Positions 44,082 to 55,189 of a DNA stretch of 64,000 bases are shown here, piece by piece. Under the pieces are notes generated by a model. The model had not been told where the DNA came from, made no database searches, and saw only the letters and a program-made list of their open reading frames with translations. Made by a program: the position numbers and the translations under genes. This DNA comes from Aphanomyces cochlioides (taxonomy: Eukaryota; Oomycota; Saprolegniomycetes; Saprolegniales; Verrucalvaceae). Every line of letters begins with the position of its first letter. The stretch's first letter is position 1. Location: the NCBI GenBank assembly GCA_019828595.1, contig JAHQRK010000018.1:1364001-1428000 (forward strand), in the 5' to 3' direction.

Positions 44082-45653
44082 ATGAAGGCGACGCCACAGG
44101 ACACCGAGTTTAGGATGAGCTCGCAGAGTCAATCGACGCAAGATGCCGATTTCAACAAGATGGAAAGTGACAACAAGGACACCAATGGCCTCGTCGCCTC
44201 AACACTCATGCGATGTTCCCTCGTCAGCGCCCTCATCGGTGCAGTCCACTTTGGCTGGATGATGGGCGAAATGGGATACCTCCCATTTAACAACGTCAAA
44301 TTCTGCGCCATGCCAAGAATTCCAGCCGGACAATGCATCCTCTTTCCAGGTCACACCAATGCCGAGTGGACCATGCAATCCACAGCGTGGGCCGTGGGTG
44401 GCGGCATCGGCGCTCTTCTCAGCGCCTTCCCTGCCGACACCTTTGGTCGCCAACGGACCTTGGGATGGAACGGTTTGCTCATGATTGCTGGCGGCTTTGT
44501 TCAAATGCTTGCTGGTGACATCTACACATTTGCAGTTGGTCGTGGTATCAATGGTTTGGCCAGCGGTATTGCGATCAACGTGCTCAACAACTACTTGCGC
44601 GAGATCTCTCCGGTCCACTGGCGCATGTTCTACGTCACTATGGTTCAGCTTGCCTTGTCCACTGGTGCTCTCATTGTCACCTCGCTCATGTATGCCATCA
44701 GCGACTTGCCAAACGAATGGGAATACAAGTACTTGTTCGGTGGCCCCATTCTCCTCGGCGTGCTGCAATTGGCGTTCATGGGATTCATCATCGAGAGCCC
44801 CGCTTGGTTGATCCAAACGCACCAAGTCGAACGAGCCCGTGAAGTCATGACTGAGTTGTATCTCCCAGGTGATATTGAGACCCATTGGAAGGCCCTCGTC
44901 GAATCAATCAGTCGCCAAAATCAAGAAGTGCAATCTTCGTCCAAGTTGGGTTTGCTCTTGAGTCCCAAGTACTCGAAACAATTCTCGATTGCAGTCGTGT
45001 TGGCCACGATGCAGCAATTGTGTGGCATGAACGCCCTGGTTGTCTACGGCCCTCAACTCTTTCAAGCCATTGGCATCCGTGAACTCCGTTTGTCCAACAC
45101 CCTTGTGAACTTTAGTCGCTTGGACAATATGTTCCTCGCGGCGAGATATGGTGACCGCTGCAGTCGTCGGACACTCTTGTTGGTCGGTTCGATGGGCATG
45201 GCCTTCGGTGCACTTGGCTTTGTGCTCTGTCAAGTCTACCACAACGACACGTCGAAATGGTTCCAAGTCGTCTGCATGGCTGTCTTTGTGGGCTCCTTTT
45301 GTTTCTCGATTGGTTCCCTCGGCTGGCTCGTTTCGACTGAGTTGGTGCCTGAAACACTTGGTGCTACCTCGGGGGCGATCGCGACCTTTTTCACCTGGAC
45401 GGCTCAATTCTTCATTGGCGTCTACTTTCAGCAAATTTCCATCGTTGCCCACTGGGGAGACCAAGCATTTGCCATTTTCGCGGTCGTCAACCTGCTCTTC
45501 TTCTTCTTTGTCTTCGCCTTTGTGCCTGACACTAGAAACAAGACGTCCGACCAAGTGACAGCGATGTTTTGTCTTTCTGGCGAACCATTCAAAGACAATG
45601 CGTTTGTCTTCTGGAACTCCGACAATGAAAATTGCATTCTTAGTAGCCCGTAA
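44082..45653 (+). CDS. MFS sugar porter, intact copy T4
   Basis: Intronless, 523 residues (512 if the ATG at 44115, MSSQSQSTQDADF, is used). Family marks: CILFPGHTNAEWTMQS, PADTFGRQRTLGWNG (the usual DKFGRK lysine is replaced), GRGINGLASGIAINVLNNYLRE, IIESPAWLIQTHQVERARE, QQLCGMNALVVYGPQLFQ, ARYGDRCSRRTLLLVG and STELVPETLGATSGAIATF. The C-terminal tail (FWNSDNENCILSSP) differs from the ATPKGF-type tails of T1-T3, so its cytosolic interactions may differ. Confidence 0.9.
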   Translation: MKATPQDTEFRMSSQSQSTQDADFNKMESDNKDTNGLVASTLMRCSLVSALIGAVHFGWMMGEMGYLPFNNVKFCAMPRIPAGQCILFPGHTNAEWTMQSTAWAVGGGIGALLSAFPADTFGRQRTLGWNGLLMIAGGFVQMLAGDIYTFAVGRGINGLASGIAINVLNNYLREISPVHWRMFYVTMVQLALSTGALIVTSLMYAISDLPNEWEYKYLFGGPILLGVLQLAFMGFIIESPAWLIQTHQVERAREVMTELYLPGDIETHWKALVESISRQNQEVQSSSKLGLLLSPKYSKQFSIAVVLATMQQLCGMNALVVYGPQLFQAIGIRELRLSNTLVNFSRLDNMFLAARYGDRCSRRTLLLVGSMGMAFGALGFVLCQVYHNDTSKWFQVVCMAVFVGSFCFSIGSLGWLVSTELVPETLGATSGAIATFFTWTAQFFIGVYFQQISIVAHWGDQAFAIFAVVNLLFFFFVFAFVPDTRNKTSDQVTAMFCLSGEPFKDNAFVFWNSDNENCILSSP

Positions 45654-45781
45654 GATCTAATCTATTTATTTCACAACATCGCCTTCTCTAGCGCTGCGTC
45701 GAGTGCCTCCCATGGTAGTTTTTCTTAAGCCCAGGCAAAGTAGAACTGTGCTTTCTATATAGCATCAACTAGGACATCCAA

Positions 45782-47085
45782 AATGATTCCAACTTACGAA
45801 TTGAAAGACAAGCCAGTCTACGCTAGACTTCCTGCCTCCGGTAGATGATGGCCTGCTAGACACAGTTGACCCCATCTGTAATCTATCATCAGAAACGACG
45901 CCTTCCTTGGCTCCACGCCGACGGCCAAAGCGAGGAAATGTACTCAAAGACGAGTTGGTGTCATTGCAGCATGAAAAAGAAGTTCTGGAGGGACAACTTG
46001 GCGAATTGCGTGCGATACACATGTCCAAGAACTGTCAATTGTCGGAAGATGAGAAAAAATGGCGAGCGATTGCGCAAAAGCAACTCGAACGGAAACTCAA
46101 AGCCGAACGCGAGCGTGAGCACTTGGCAGCCTTGCTTGCGGAACAAATGGCTATCAAGAGAGAGATGGAGGCAGTTGTATTCAAGAAGTCCTGTTTGATG
46201 GTAAGTGTCATGCGTTTGCATTGTGGTCTTACTGTTGTAAAGATGCTCAAGTTGGAGGAAGAACATTGGCGCGCTCTCAAGCTAAGTGCAGACAGAGACA
46301 AACGCTTGCTGGAAATTCATGCGATTGCAGGTCAACAACTCGAGTTAATTGACAGCGATATGCTCACTCTGGGCTTGCTCTACTCGTGTGAAGATGTCAA
46401 CTTCGTTCGCCATGACTTGGCCAAGAATTATTCCGAGGGAGTTTTGTGTACGAGGTTCAAAGCCGCGTCGTTCTCTCGCATTGAAAACGCTATCTGGAGG
46501 GCTTTGGTGTTTATCCATGCCAAGACTTCATGGCAACACAGTATCTATGTATCCTGCGCTTGAATTCCAAAGTTGACAGCCTTCTTGTAGAGGGTTCCAA
46601 TTGACAAGGACACTGCGTTTATCCGCACGAAGTATGCAATGCCGAATTCCACAGCAGTCTTGAGTCGGGGTTGATTTTGAAGAGTCAAATTCTTGGCCCA
46701 CACACTGCCCGTATGGTGTTGCGCTCCATTTCAGACGACGATGCCAATCCGTTTGACCCGGATAGCATTGTCTGGGATCAGTCTTTATGGTATTATGCAA
46801 TTTGGAAGCATAGACAACTCATGCCAAGTAGGATTCACATTGAAAAGTGCGACGACGAGACTTTCGTATACAAGTGTTTGGTGCGGGGAAATTTCTTTGA
46901 CTTTATTCCCGACGACGTGGAGAATTTTTTCTACCATGATGAACGCGGTCTGCTTTGAAAATCCATGGAAGACTCAGTTGCCCCTCGATACGATTGCAAT
47001 CTCCACTGCGCCGTTCGAGGCCACTTTTCGAACTTTTCAAGCGGCTCTACTCGACCAACTGAGAAAGAACGCCGACGAGGCTTGA
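45782..47085 (+). pseudogene. Coiled-coil/START-like paralogue P1, decayed
   Basis: Same family as P2 and P6. A frameshift separates a possible start (MIPTYELKDKPVY) from the family entry LDFLPPVDDGLLDTV. The coiled coil is clear (LVSLQHEKEVLEGQL, AQKQLERKLKAERERE), followed by the block SDRDxK-like RDKRLLEIHAIAGQQLELID. A frameshift near 46,665 (AMPNS to SGLILKSQILG) and another near 46,930 break the START-like part, which ends WKTQLPLDTIAIS ... RKNADEA at 47085. Introns correspond to those of P2; the first (42 nt after SCLM) happens to be in frame. Confidence 0.75.
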
Positions 47086-47505
47086 GATGTATTTTTCCCA
47101 GTTGGGAGTCTCTTCCTCCTGAAATTTACGCGAACACAGTTCGGCTCCAGGATGCCCCATCGAGCGCAAGTGGCAAGTCGACAAGTCTCTGTCCTGGTCT
47201 CAGATAATTTTGTCTCCATTCCCGTCAAAGTGGCGTGGATTAAAATTTCACGTGAAGAAATTGTAGTCCAAAATATGTTGGAGAAGTTTCCATTACACGC
47301 AGCGCTGATTTTGGTCATTGCTTGGTACTACATGCATATACAACGGCATGGATTTGTCCCCACGAAGCAGAATCATTTATGGCTAAAGGAATAAAGGAAG
47401 AGTCCATAATATTTTGTGAGTCGACTCAGCCTCTGCAATTGCGCAGCACTCATCATTTCTTGAGCGTAAAGATTGTATTTAACATATTAGGCAATATCAG
47501 TAGTG
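47086..47505. other. Intergenic
   Basis: Between the 3' ends of P1 and P2. I see no gene or repeat. Confidence 0.4.
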
Positions 47506-48828
47506 TTAATCTCTCACTTGAATATTTTGTTTGGCTAGTTCACTCAAGAGTGTGGTTTGGAGCGTTTGAAACGTCGATTCAAAGAGCGTCGTGGAAATCG
47601 TGATTGAGTCCTTTGGAATTTGCGTCTTCTTCCAGGGATTTTCCAACACGATCCCATCAAACATACTTGACAAATTCATGACATCGTCAGGCTTGAATCC
47701 TGAAAAGTTTCCCCGCACGAAACTTTTGTAAATATAGGATGCATCGTCCATTTCTTCGATATGAAACCTACTTAACTGTCAGCTCGTCTCCATGGCAGCG
47801 ACACTTGCCATGCATAATGATCACAAACAAAGCTATCTGGTTCAAATGGATCGGCTTCATCGTTTGCAATTGAACGAAGGACCATGCGCACTGCACGTGG
47901 TCCAACTTGCTGCCGCTTTAATATCAAAGCCGACTCAACCTTGACTTTGCAATTTGGGATCGCATATTTCAGACGGACAAATGTCGTATTGTCATCAAGG
48001 GGGTGTCTCTAGAAGCATGAGTGAATTCCCCATTTTGACAATCAAACGTACAATAATGAAGTGCTGCAAAGGGCTCGCTGAATGCATGGAGAGAATCGTT
48101 TTCCATATCGCCGTCTCGATCTGAGAGAAGGACACGGCTTGAAACTTGGTGCAAACTATCCCCTCCGAAAAATTTGTGGACAAGTTGTGGCGCACTGATT
48201 CGATAGTCTCAGTGGACTCGAGCAGTCCAAGCGATAGCATATCGCTATCAATGGACTCCAGTTGACGATCTGCAATCGCATGAATGTCCAAATGCCGCCT
48301 TTCACTTTGTGCACTCAGCTTGAGAGACCGCCAATTCTCATCTTGTAATTTCTTCATCTAAATGCGAATGAGGAAAGAAACCAAATCACAATCTACCATC
48401 AGACGAGGCTTCTTGAATAATATGGCTTCCATCTCTCTCTTCATGACGGATTGTTCTACCAGCATGGCACTAAGTTGTTCGTGTTCTCTTTCTGCTTTGA
48501 GCTTCAACTCAAGTTGCTTTTGAGCAACTCGCTGCCACTTCTGCTGCTTATCTGACAGCCATACGCTCTTGGACTCGTGCTTCGCATGGAGCATTGCGAG
48601 TAGTGCCTCTAGCTTTTCTTTCTCATGCTGCAGTGTTAGCAACTCTTCTTTGAGCATATTGACTCGTTTCGGGCGGCGTTTTTGTGGAACCAACGAGCTC
48701 GAGAAAGTTTGCGATGACTGTGGAGAAGAAGAGTCATCGTCTCCAACGCAATCAAGCAGGTCTTCGTCCACTGGAGGCAAGAAATCGAGCCATTCGTCTC
48801 CCTCCCAGTTCATCTGCACCTGCGCCAT
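47506..48828 (-). CDS. Coiled-coil/START-like protein P2 (intact, 4 exons)
   Basis: Exons 48397-48828, 48052-48357, 47809-48008 and 47506-47767 give 399 residues. Order: acidic N-terminal motif EWLDFLPPVDEDLLDCVG, basic stretch PQKRRPKRVNMLKEELL and a bZIP-like coiled coil (LQHEKEKLEALLAML, AQKQLELKLKAEREHEQL), then the DIHAIADRQLESIDSDMLSLG block, then a START-like C-terminal module (TFVRLKYAIPNCK, QVGPRAVRMVLRSIANDEAD, SYIYKSFVRGNFSGFKPDDV). Introns are 39, 43 and 41 nt. The last is GC-AG (donor GCAAGT), at the same position and phase as GT-AG introns in P3, P4 and P6. Function unknown; DNA or lipid binding is conceivable from the architecture only. Confidence 0.82.
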
Positions 48829-48964
48829 TCTCCGAATGAATTCCGAACTTTAACGAAGAAATTCTCGGCATTTGATTGGTCCGTAGATTTTGCATACGTA
48901 ATCAAATATTTGGTGCAACGTAAACTTCACGGTTGGTAGTCATGCCATGAGCTGAATGACTACG

Positions 48965-49063
48965 ACATCTGAAGCTGCCTTTCAGTCGTTCCAAACGCTA
49001 CTTCTTCGACAACTTGCGTCAAGCCCCAATGGCCCATTGGTGATAACAACCCCGTTCAAATAA
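48965..49063 (+). pseudogene. C-terminal fragment of a START-like paralogue
   Basis: Reads SEAAFQSFQTLLLRQLASS, then PNGPLVITTPFK and TAA at 49061-49063. It is an inverted copy of the last codons of P4 (50.35-50.45 kb) and preserves the ancestral stop codon that P4 has lost. Confidence 0.7.
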
Positions 49064-49129
49064 ACCATCCCATGAAGCATCTTAGGCCCAAAGTGACCAA
49101 ATTGGTGGAGATGAGACTGCACGCACGAT

Positions 49130-50347
49130 TCATTCACATTCGACAACTTGGCAGTTTGCTAATTGCTCCTTGAGATTTGCTTGGAAAGACCGACAAGCTG
49201 CTTCGAACAAACTTGTCGAGATCGTCATCGTGTCAAGTGGAGTTTGCGTCTTCCATGTATGGTCCACGCCCACGAGTTCTGCCATGCTTGCTAGACTTTG
49301 CATATCTGCGGGTTGGAACACTTTCGTGTTAACGCGCATGAAACTTTTGTAGAGGAAGGATCCATCGTCAGTTTCTTCGATATGTGCCCTAGATGAAATG
49401 AACCAAGGTAACGACAGACCAAGTACCATGCATATTGGTTGCAGACAAAGCTATCGGCCTCAAATGGATCCCCTTCATCGTTTGCAATAGAACGAAACGC
49501 CATTCGTATTGTGCGTGGGCCAAGCTGCTGGCGTTTCAAGATTAAGCCTGACTCAGTTTTCCTCGTGGAATTTGGAATTCCAAACTTCATTCGGATGTAT
49601 GAAGTATTGTTGTCAATGGGGAGGTGCTAGAAAGACAATGTTAAACGCTCAACTGGGACTCTCAAGTACGTATAAATGTTCTAATGTTGGGCAGATCGTG
49701 TGCGTCGATAGCATGGTTTTCCATATCGCGGTCTCGACACGAGAGAACGAGGTTGCTTTCAACCTCGCGCACTGAATGCCTTCCGATGTCATATTATGGA
49801 AGTCGTGGCGCACCGTTTCAATCGTCTCCGTCGAGTCCACCAAGCCCAACGGCATCATATCGCTGTCGATCAAGTCCAATTGACGATCAGCAATCGCGTG
49901 AATATCCAACAGTCGTTGTCCGGCGTCGGCACTGAACGTATGACATGGCTCATCCTGTAATCTCTTCGTCTAGCCACCAGTTAGAATAAGTTGACTACAG
50001 AGACAATTACCATCACGCGAGGCTTCTTGAACAAAATAGCTTCCATCTCTCTCTTCATCGCCGTTTGCTCAGCCAGTGTGGCGCTTAGTTGTTCGTGTTC
50101 GCCTTCAGCTCTGAGCTTGAGTTCGTATTGCTTCTGTGCAATGCGTGCCCTTGGAATGATAGTCGGCGACACTTGGACTTGTGTTTTGATCTTATCAAAG
50201 CAAGTTGCGCTTCCAATACTTTCTTCTCGTGCTGCAACTGCCCATCACCGGGGGAATACCAAGGGCTCTATTCAGCAAGCCATCGTCGGCTGGAAGGATA
50301 AAATCGAGCCATTCTTGGCCGTCGAAGCTTGCGTAGACTGCTGCCAT
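49130..50347 (-). pseudogene. Coiled-coil/START-like paralogue P3, decayed
   Basis: Starts at 50347 with MAAVYASFDGQEWLDFILPADDGLL. The segment that should hold the basic PKR-type region is deleted, and a frameshift precedes the coiled coil (LQHEKKVLEAQLALI). The C-terminal exons look good: LLDIHAIADRQLDLIDSDM, SYIRMKFGIPNS, QQLGPRTIRMAFRSIAND and FLYKSFMRVNTKVFQPAD, ending at 49130 (NCQVVECE), with introns matching P2. The loss of the basic region and the frameshift make it a pseudogene. Confidence 0.75.
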
Positions 50348-51724
50348 TCGCAAAATGATGATTATGAACGGGGTTGTTATCACCAATGGGTCATTGGGGC
50401 TTGACGCAAGTTGTCGAAGAAGTAGCGTTTGGAACGACTGAAAGGCAGCTTCAAAGCATTTCTTGGAGACCAAATTGGGGTCTGACGGTTTGGAAGCTGG
50501 CGCTGTCAGCTGGAGCGCGCTCATAAACTCCACCATGTTGTCCATGTCGACATTCTTGAGAACCGAAAAGTTTCCTCGCATGTAGCTCATGTACGTGAAT
50601 ATTCCGTCAGAGCTCTCTTCAACGTGCACCCTTGGTCACATGAGATCAATGCCTGGACGTCAGAGATCGTCTTACCATCCATAGTTGTCAAAGGCGATGC
50701 TCTCCGGGCCGAGTGGATTACAATGTAGCTTCGTCGTCCAAGATCGATCGAACGACAACTCGAGCAGCCTTTGGCCCCACTCGCTGCATTTTCATGATGA
50801 GATTCGATTGCAACTTGCTCTTCGTCTTTGGGATCGCGTACGACTTGCGGACAAGAATCGTGTTGGCGTCAATCGACTGCTTCTATGCGGAAGATCGTTC
50901 AGTCAAGGTGTAGATTGCTCATACAGACTTGGATTTCGTGGTGCGCGACGACATTCGAGTGCAGTTGAACGACAGTTCTCCACAATTTCTTCTCGACTTC
51001 GGCAAAGGAAGCAGCTTGGAATTGAGCGCTCCTGACGACTTCGGAATAGGTCTCGAATTCGACATGGCGCACGATATCGAGTATCTCGGAGTAGTCAATC
51101 AATCCCAGAGCGAGCATGTCGCTTTCGACAGTCTCCAGTTGTCGGTTGGCAATTGATTGAATCTCCATCGCTCGTTTCCCGCCATGAGCACTTAGTTTGA
51201 GCAGGCGCCATTGCGCGTCGTCGAGTTGTATCATCTACTCAGCATGAGACCAACGACGACAATATCTCTACCATCAACCGAGGTTTCTTGAATACGACAC
51301 ACTCCAATTCTCTTTGCAATGCGGTCTCTTCAACCAGTATCGCGCGGAGATGTTCATGGTCGCGCAATGCTTTGAGTTTGAGCTCGAGTTGTTACTGGGC
51401 AATTTGCTGCCATTTCAGTTCCCTTTCTGAAAGTAGACAACTCGAGGCAGTGTGCTTAGCTCTCAATATTGATAGTCTCCTCTCTAGCTCTTGTTTTTCA
51501 TGTTGTAGCGCCAGCAATTCGGTTTTGAATTTGTTCAATCGCTTGCAGCCCCGAGGTGGCTCAATCCCTGTCGTAGTTAATACATGTTCAGTCACCGAGT
51601 CGTTGGAATCGCTTGCAGTGTCTCCAAATCGAGCTAGAAGGTCTTCGTCAATAGGAGGCAAGAATTCAAGCTCCAGATCATCGTTCCATTGCATCTGCAG
51701 CACAAAAGGCGCTGCTGTCGTCAT
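50348..51724 (-). pseudogene. Coiled-coil/START-like paralogue P4, decayed, stop lost
   Basis: Starts MTTAAPFVLQMQWNDDLELE, then LEFLPPIDEDLLARFG and KFKTELLALQHEKQELERR. A TAA replaces the lysine codon in AQKQLELKLKA near 51,392. The second exon (KRAMEIQSIANRQLETVESD) is fine; the third (SYAIPKTKSK, RVGPKAARVVVRSILDDEA) is frameshifted near 50,725. The last exon (VHVEESSDGIFTYMSYMRGN) runs past the ancestral end ITTPFK into IIIILR and on in frame through the start of P3 to 50195. The copy at 48,965-49,063 shows the original stop. Confidence 0.75.
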
Positions 51725-52104
51725 GACTGGCGAAAACGGACAGATTGATCATTCTCTCTTTTGAAAAAAATGTATCGAAAATTGTATGTAATTTTGTGCA
51801 TTAAAAACAAACGCCAATTTAAATACAAACTTCAAGATACATTTGAATCATACAAACATCAAGATAAAATGACAAAAGTAGATGGCATGAGGACATTTGA
51901 GAAGTGTGCATTTCTTAGGAGTGCTGAATCTTGCACCAGGCAAGACATTTCGACCCAGCTTTCAGACAGAAATGCCCCCCCTTCAAGTTGGCAAGGCATG
52001 GCCGACAGACTTGCCGCTCTATAAACACTGCTGCATGTTCATAGCTGTCTGCGACGAAGACCTTCCAGGTTTGATGAATGAGTAACCCAACTGTCGACCA
52101 TCTA
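51725..52104. other. Intergenic before the Tc1-type element
   Basis: AT-rich, no gene recognised. It ends in the TA dinucleotide that is the Tc1 target site (52103-52104). Confidence 0.4.
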
Positions 52105-53649
52105 CAGTGGTGGAAGTAATGATATGCCACCCTGCAAATCAAGCTATATTGATGTTTTGATTGGTTATTAAAACGAGAAGTTTGCACCAATCAAAGCAAC
52201 TAGTTTGTACTGGCTTCAGCTGACATTCCCGCGCACTCGGGTGGACAGATAGGCGCGAAAATGGCGGGAATAGATTTTTAAGCGGGAAATAATCATATGC
52301 CACTTTTGCTCATTTGCTGTTTTGACTCGTTCAACTCAAGACTCACGCACCACAACTGGTATGCTGATGACCCAAATCCTTGCCCTCATGTGAGCAATCA
52401 ATCTAGGTCTCAGTTCATGCCCAAAGGCGACCCTTTGACGGACGACGAGAAGATCGAAATTCTCGTCCTCCGCCGTGAAGGCAAAACAATCTCGTACATA
52501 GCCAACGAGATCAAATGATCTCGTGGTTGTGTGCGAGGCTTCCTACGTGATCCTGGGTCGTATGGAAGGTCGTATGGAACGGCCCGATCAACAGGCCGCC
52601 GCCCAACTGTCGATGACGCCCTCCACCGCCGAATGATTCGAGCAGCGTGTACTGGAAAGTACACTGCTGCAGAACTAATCAAGCGCCATTCTCTTCCAGT
52701 TGGACCTCGTCGAGTCTGTCAGCTCCTCAACAAGAGCTGCAGACTCAAGTTCAAGAAGCGACTTGCTGCGCCGATGATGACTCCAGCCCACAAAAAGCCC
52801 GTGTGCTTTGGGCGTCTGAGGCGCGGGACTGGGCTGACCAGTTCAATGAGATCATCTGGTCCGACGAGAAGAAATGGAACCTCGACGGACCGGATGGTTT
52901 CAATTATTACTGGGCAGACCTGTCTCGCCGCCGTGAGCACTTCTCGAAGCGCCAGAATGGCGGTGGGGGTGTCATGGTTTGGGGAGCATTTAGCTCTAAA
53001 GGCAAGTCTGATCTTGTCTTCCTTGAAGGCAAGCAAGATTCGGAAGCGTATATCGATACGCTTTCCAATTTTTTGCTGCCGTTTGCTCATTTCCATCACG
53101 GGAATGACTTTCGTTTCCAACAAGACAACGCCTCGATTCACACGGCGAAGTCAGTTTCGGAATGGTTTGCGGAGCCCCATGTCTCGATTGAAACCATCAA
53201 GTGGCCAGCTAAGTCTCCGGACTTAAATCCGATCGAGAACTTATGGGGGATTATGTCCCGAAGAGTTTACGACAACGGAAAACGACAATTTTCGAACAAG
53301 GCGGATCTGAAGGCTTGCATCCGTCGAGTTTGGGATGAGATCGACTTGTCTTTGTTGAAGAAACTCGTTGATAGCATGACTAGGCGATGCGAAATGGTTG
53401 TAGCTAGTCGTGGTTCAAAGATTAAGTACTAATCAACATTTTCGTTGTGACTGGCATATCATTTTTTCTTTGGCCTTTATACATTCGTGCGTGTTGCTCG
53501 GTGAAAACTGAAGTTGTTGGTGCCGCAAGTACTTTCCTCGCTTGTGTATGATCAATTCACCACTATGTATCATTCATTTAGTTATTGAGTTGATTTATCG
53601 ATAGCTGCGAGTGATAAACCACACTGGCATATCATTACTTCCACCACTG
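52105..53649 (+). mobile_element. Tc1/mariner-type transposon, 1,545 bp, TA target
   Basis: Perfect 25-bp terminal inverted repeats starting CAGTGGTGGAAGTAATGA lie at 52105-52129 and 53625-53649, flanked by TA on both sides. A partial internal copy of the repeat (CTGGCATATCATT) occurs near 53,450. It contains one degenerate transposase gene. It is inserted in the START-like gene cluster between P4 and P5. Perfect repeats imply recent activity even though the transposase is broken. Confidence 0.93.
52417..53432 (+). pseudogene. Tc1-type transposase, DD36E spacing, two lesions
   Basis: From ATG 52417: LTDDEKIEILVLRREGKTIS (helix-turn-helix 1), an in-frame TGA at 52516-52518, then GCVRGFLRDPGSYG, TGRRPTVDDALHRR (GRPR-like motif) and the second helix-turn-helix. 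A one-base frameshift near 52,797 precedes the catalytic domain: IIWSDEKKWNLDGPDG, GGGGVMVWGAFSSKG, FRFQQDNASIHTA and SPDLNPIENLWG. I count 36 residues between the second aspartate and the glutamate, not the 34 of classical Tc1, which places it near the DD36E group. It ends at TAA 53430-53432. Confidence 0.88.
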
Positions 53650-53854
53650 TATGATGTGTCAACGTGGTAGATAAAGCGACGTCGGTGGAGATGTTGCTCG
53701 CTATCTCAACCCCACTGCATGAACTCTTTGCCAAAGCCCCCAGATGATGCGGTGTGAAGTGACATAGGAATCTTGACATGGCAACTCTGGACTTTTTACC
53801 AAATAAGAGGACATCAAGTCCAGTTCGCGAAGGTTCGGCAAGCCAATCTTCACA

Positions 53855-54951
53855 ATGGCAGGCACAATTGACGCCCATCTCCATTGGGAAGACGAAGGAA
53901 GTCTTGATTTTTTGCCGCCGGTGGACCAAGATCTACTGAATCGAGTGGGTGGTTTTTCATTGCACCAACTAGCCCGGAAGAAACCTCCAGTTCGTCGGGC
54001 AACGACGAGGTCCAAAGCGTATCAATGTGATGAAGGTCGAAATTCGGTCCCTCCAAGAGGAGAAGATAGCCCTGGAGGAGCAACTGGCTGTCTTGGAGTC
54101 GACACATAGTGCAAAGCAATGCCACCTCACTGACGACGAGAAGAAATGGAAGCAAATCGCTCAGAAGCAGCTCGAATTGAAACTCAAAGCGATGCGAGAA
54201 CATGAACAGCTCAGGACACTCTTGGCAGAACAAGCCATCTTTCAAAGAGAACTCGAATTCATAGTGCTCAAGAAGCCAAGACTCATGGTCCATCTCAACT
54301 TTGTCCATTGCTCTAAACTTCGTGTAGAAAACCAAGCTAGACGATGATCAATGGCGTGCGCTTAAGCTACGAGCAGACAGTGCGAAGAGACTGCTAGATA
54401 TCCAAGCTATAGCTAATAGGCAGCTGGAGTTGATTGACAGCGAAATGTTGTCGCTGGGATTGATGGACTCGACGAAAGAAATCAAAATGGTGCGCCATGA
54501 CACGACAAAGAAATACTCGGAAGGCATTCGTAGCGTTCGCTTTGAAGCCGCGTCATTTGACATACTCGTGTCAGCTATTTGGATGCACACAGTCCAGATG
54601 TACGCGAAGGGTGGATCGGACCATCTAATCGAAGTAAGTCCATGTTGGTCGGATGATCTTGGTCGTAGAAGAGGCGCATTGCTCCAACTCGTTTCTTGTA
54701 GGCTACACATGGAGCAACAAAGTGACGGGTCGACTGTGCTCAAATGCTATACGCGTGGTGGGTTTACGATGCTCAAGCCTGACGAAGTGGAGAACTTGGC
54801 CTATTTGATGGGCTTTATGCTTGTCGACAATTCTCTGAAGAAGGTCGCGCCGTCCGATTCGGTCTCAGTGTCCAAGAAGCTGTTTGAAGCCATGTTTCAA
54901 ACCGTGCAAACACATCTCCTGCCCCAAATCCCAACGGATGCTACTGCATAA
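53855..54951 (+). pseudogene. Coiled-coil/START-like paralogue P5, exon lost
   Basis: Starts MAGTIDAHLHWEDEGS with LDFLPPVDQDLLNRVGG. A one-base shift near 54,005 breaks the PKR-type region, and the coiled coil follows in another frame (IRSLQEEKIALEEQLAVLE, AQKQLELKLKAMREHEQL). After an intron the block KRLLDIQAIANRQLELIDSE is intact. The whole exon that encodes the first half of the START-like module (KYAIP to DNYGW in P6) is missing; the sequence passes from DHLIEV directly to RLHMEQQSDGSTVLKCYTRG and ends PQIPTDATA at 54951. Confidence 0.75.
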
Positions 54952-55189
54952 CAAGACTCCTCAGCACGACAAGAGGCAGGACTCCCTCTGGGGACACAAA
55001 GCGTGTCCAGGTATTAATTATATTGTACTCAGAGCCAATATGTGATGTGATGATGCTGGCCACCTCGGCAGCATATGCAAATTTTTAACCACCACATCCT
55101 CTCTTGTACGGGCATGTGGCGCCGCTGTCTTTGGACTCGGCATAGATCTTCCTAGATGAGAAACGACTTCAGTGAACTACCGACGCATT

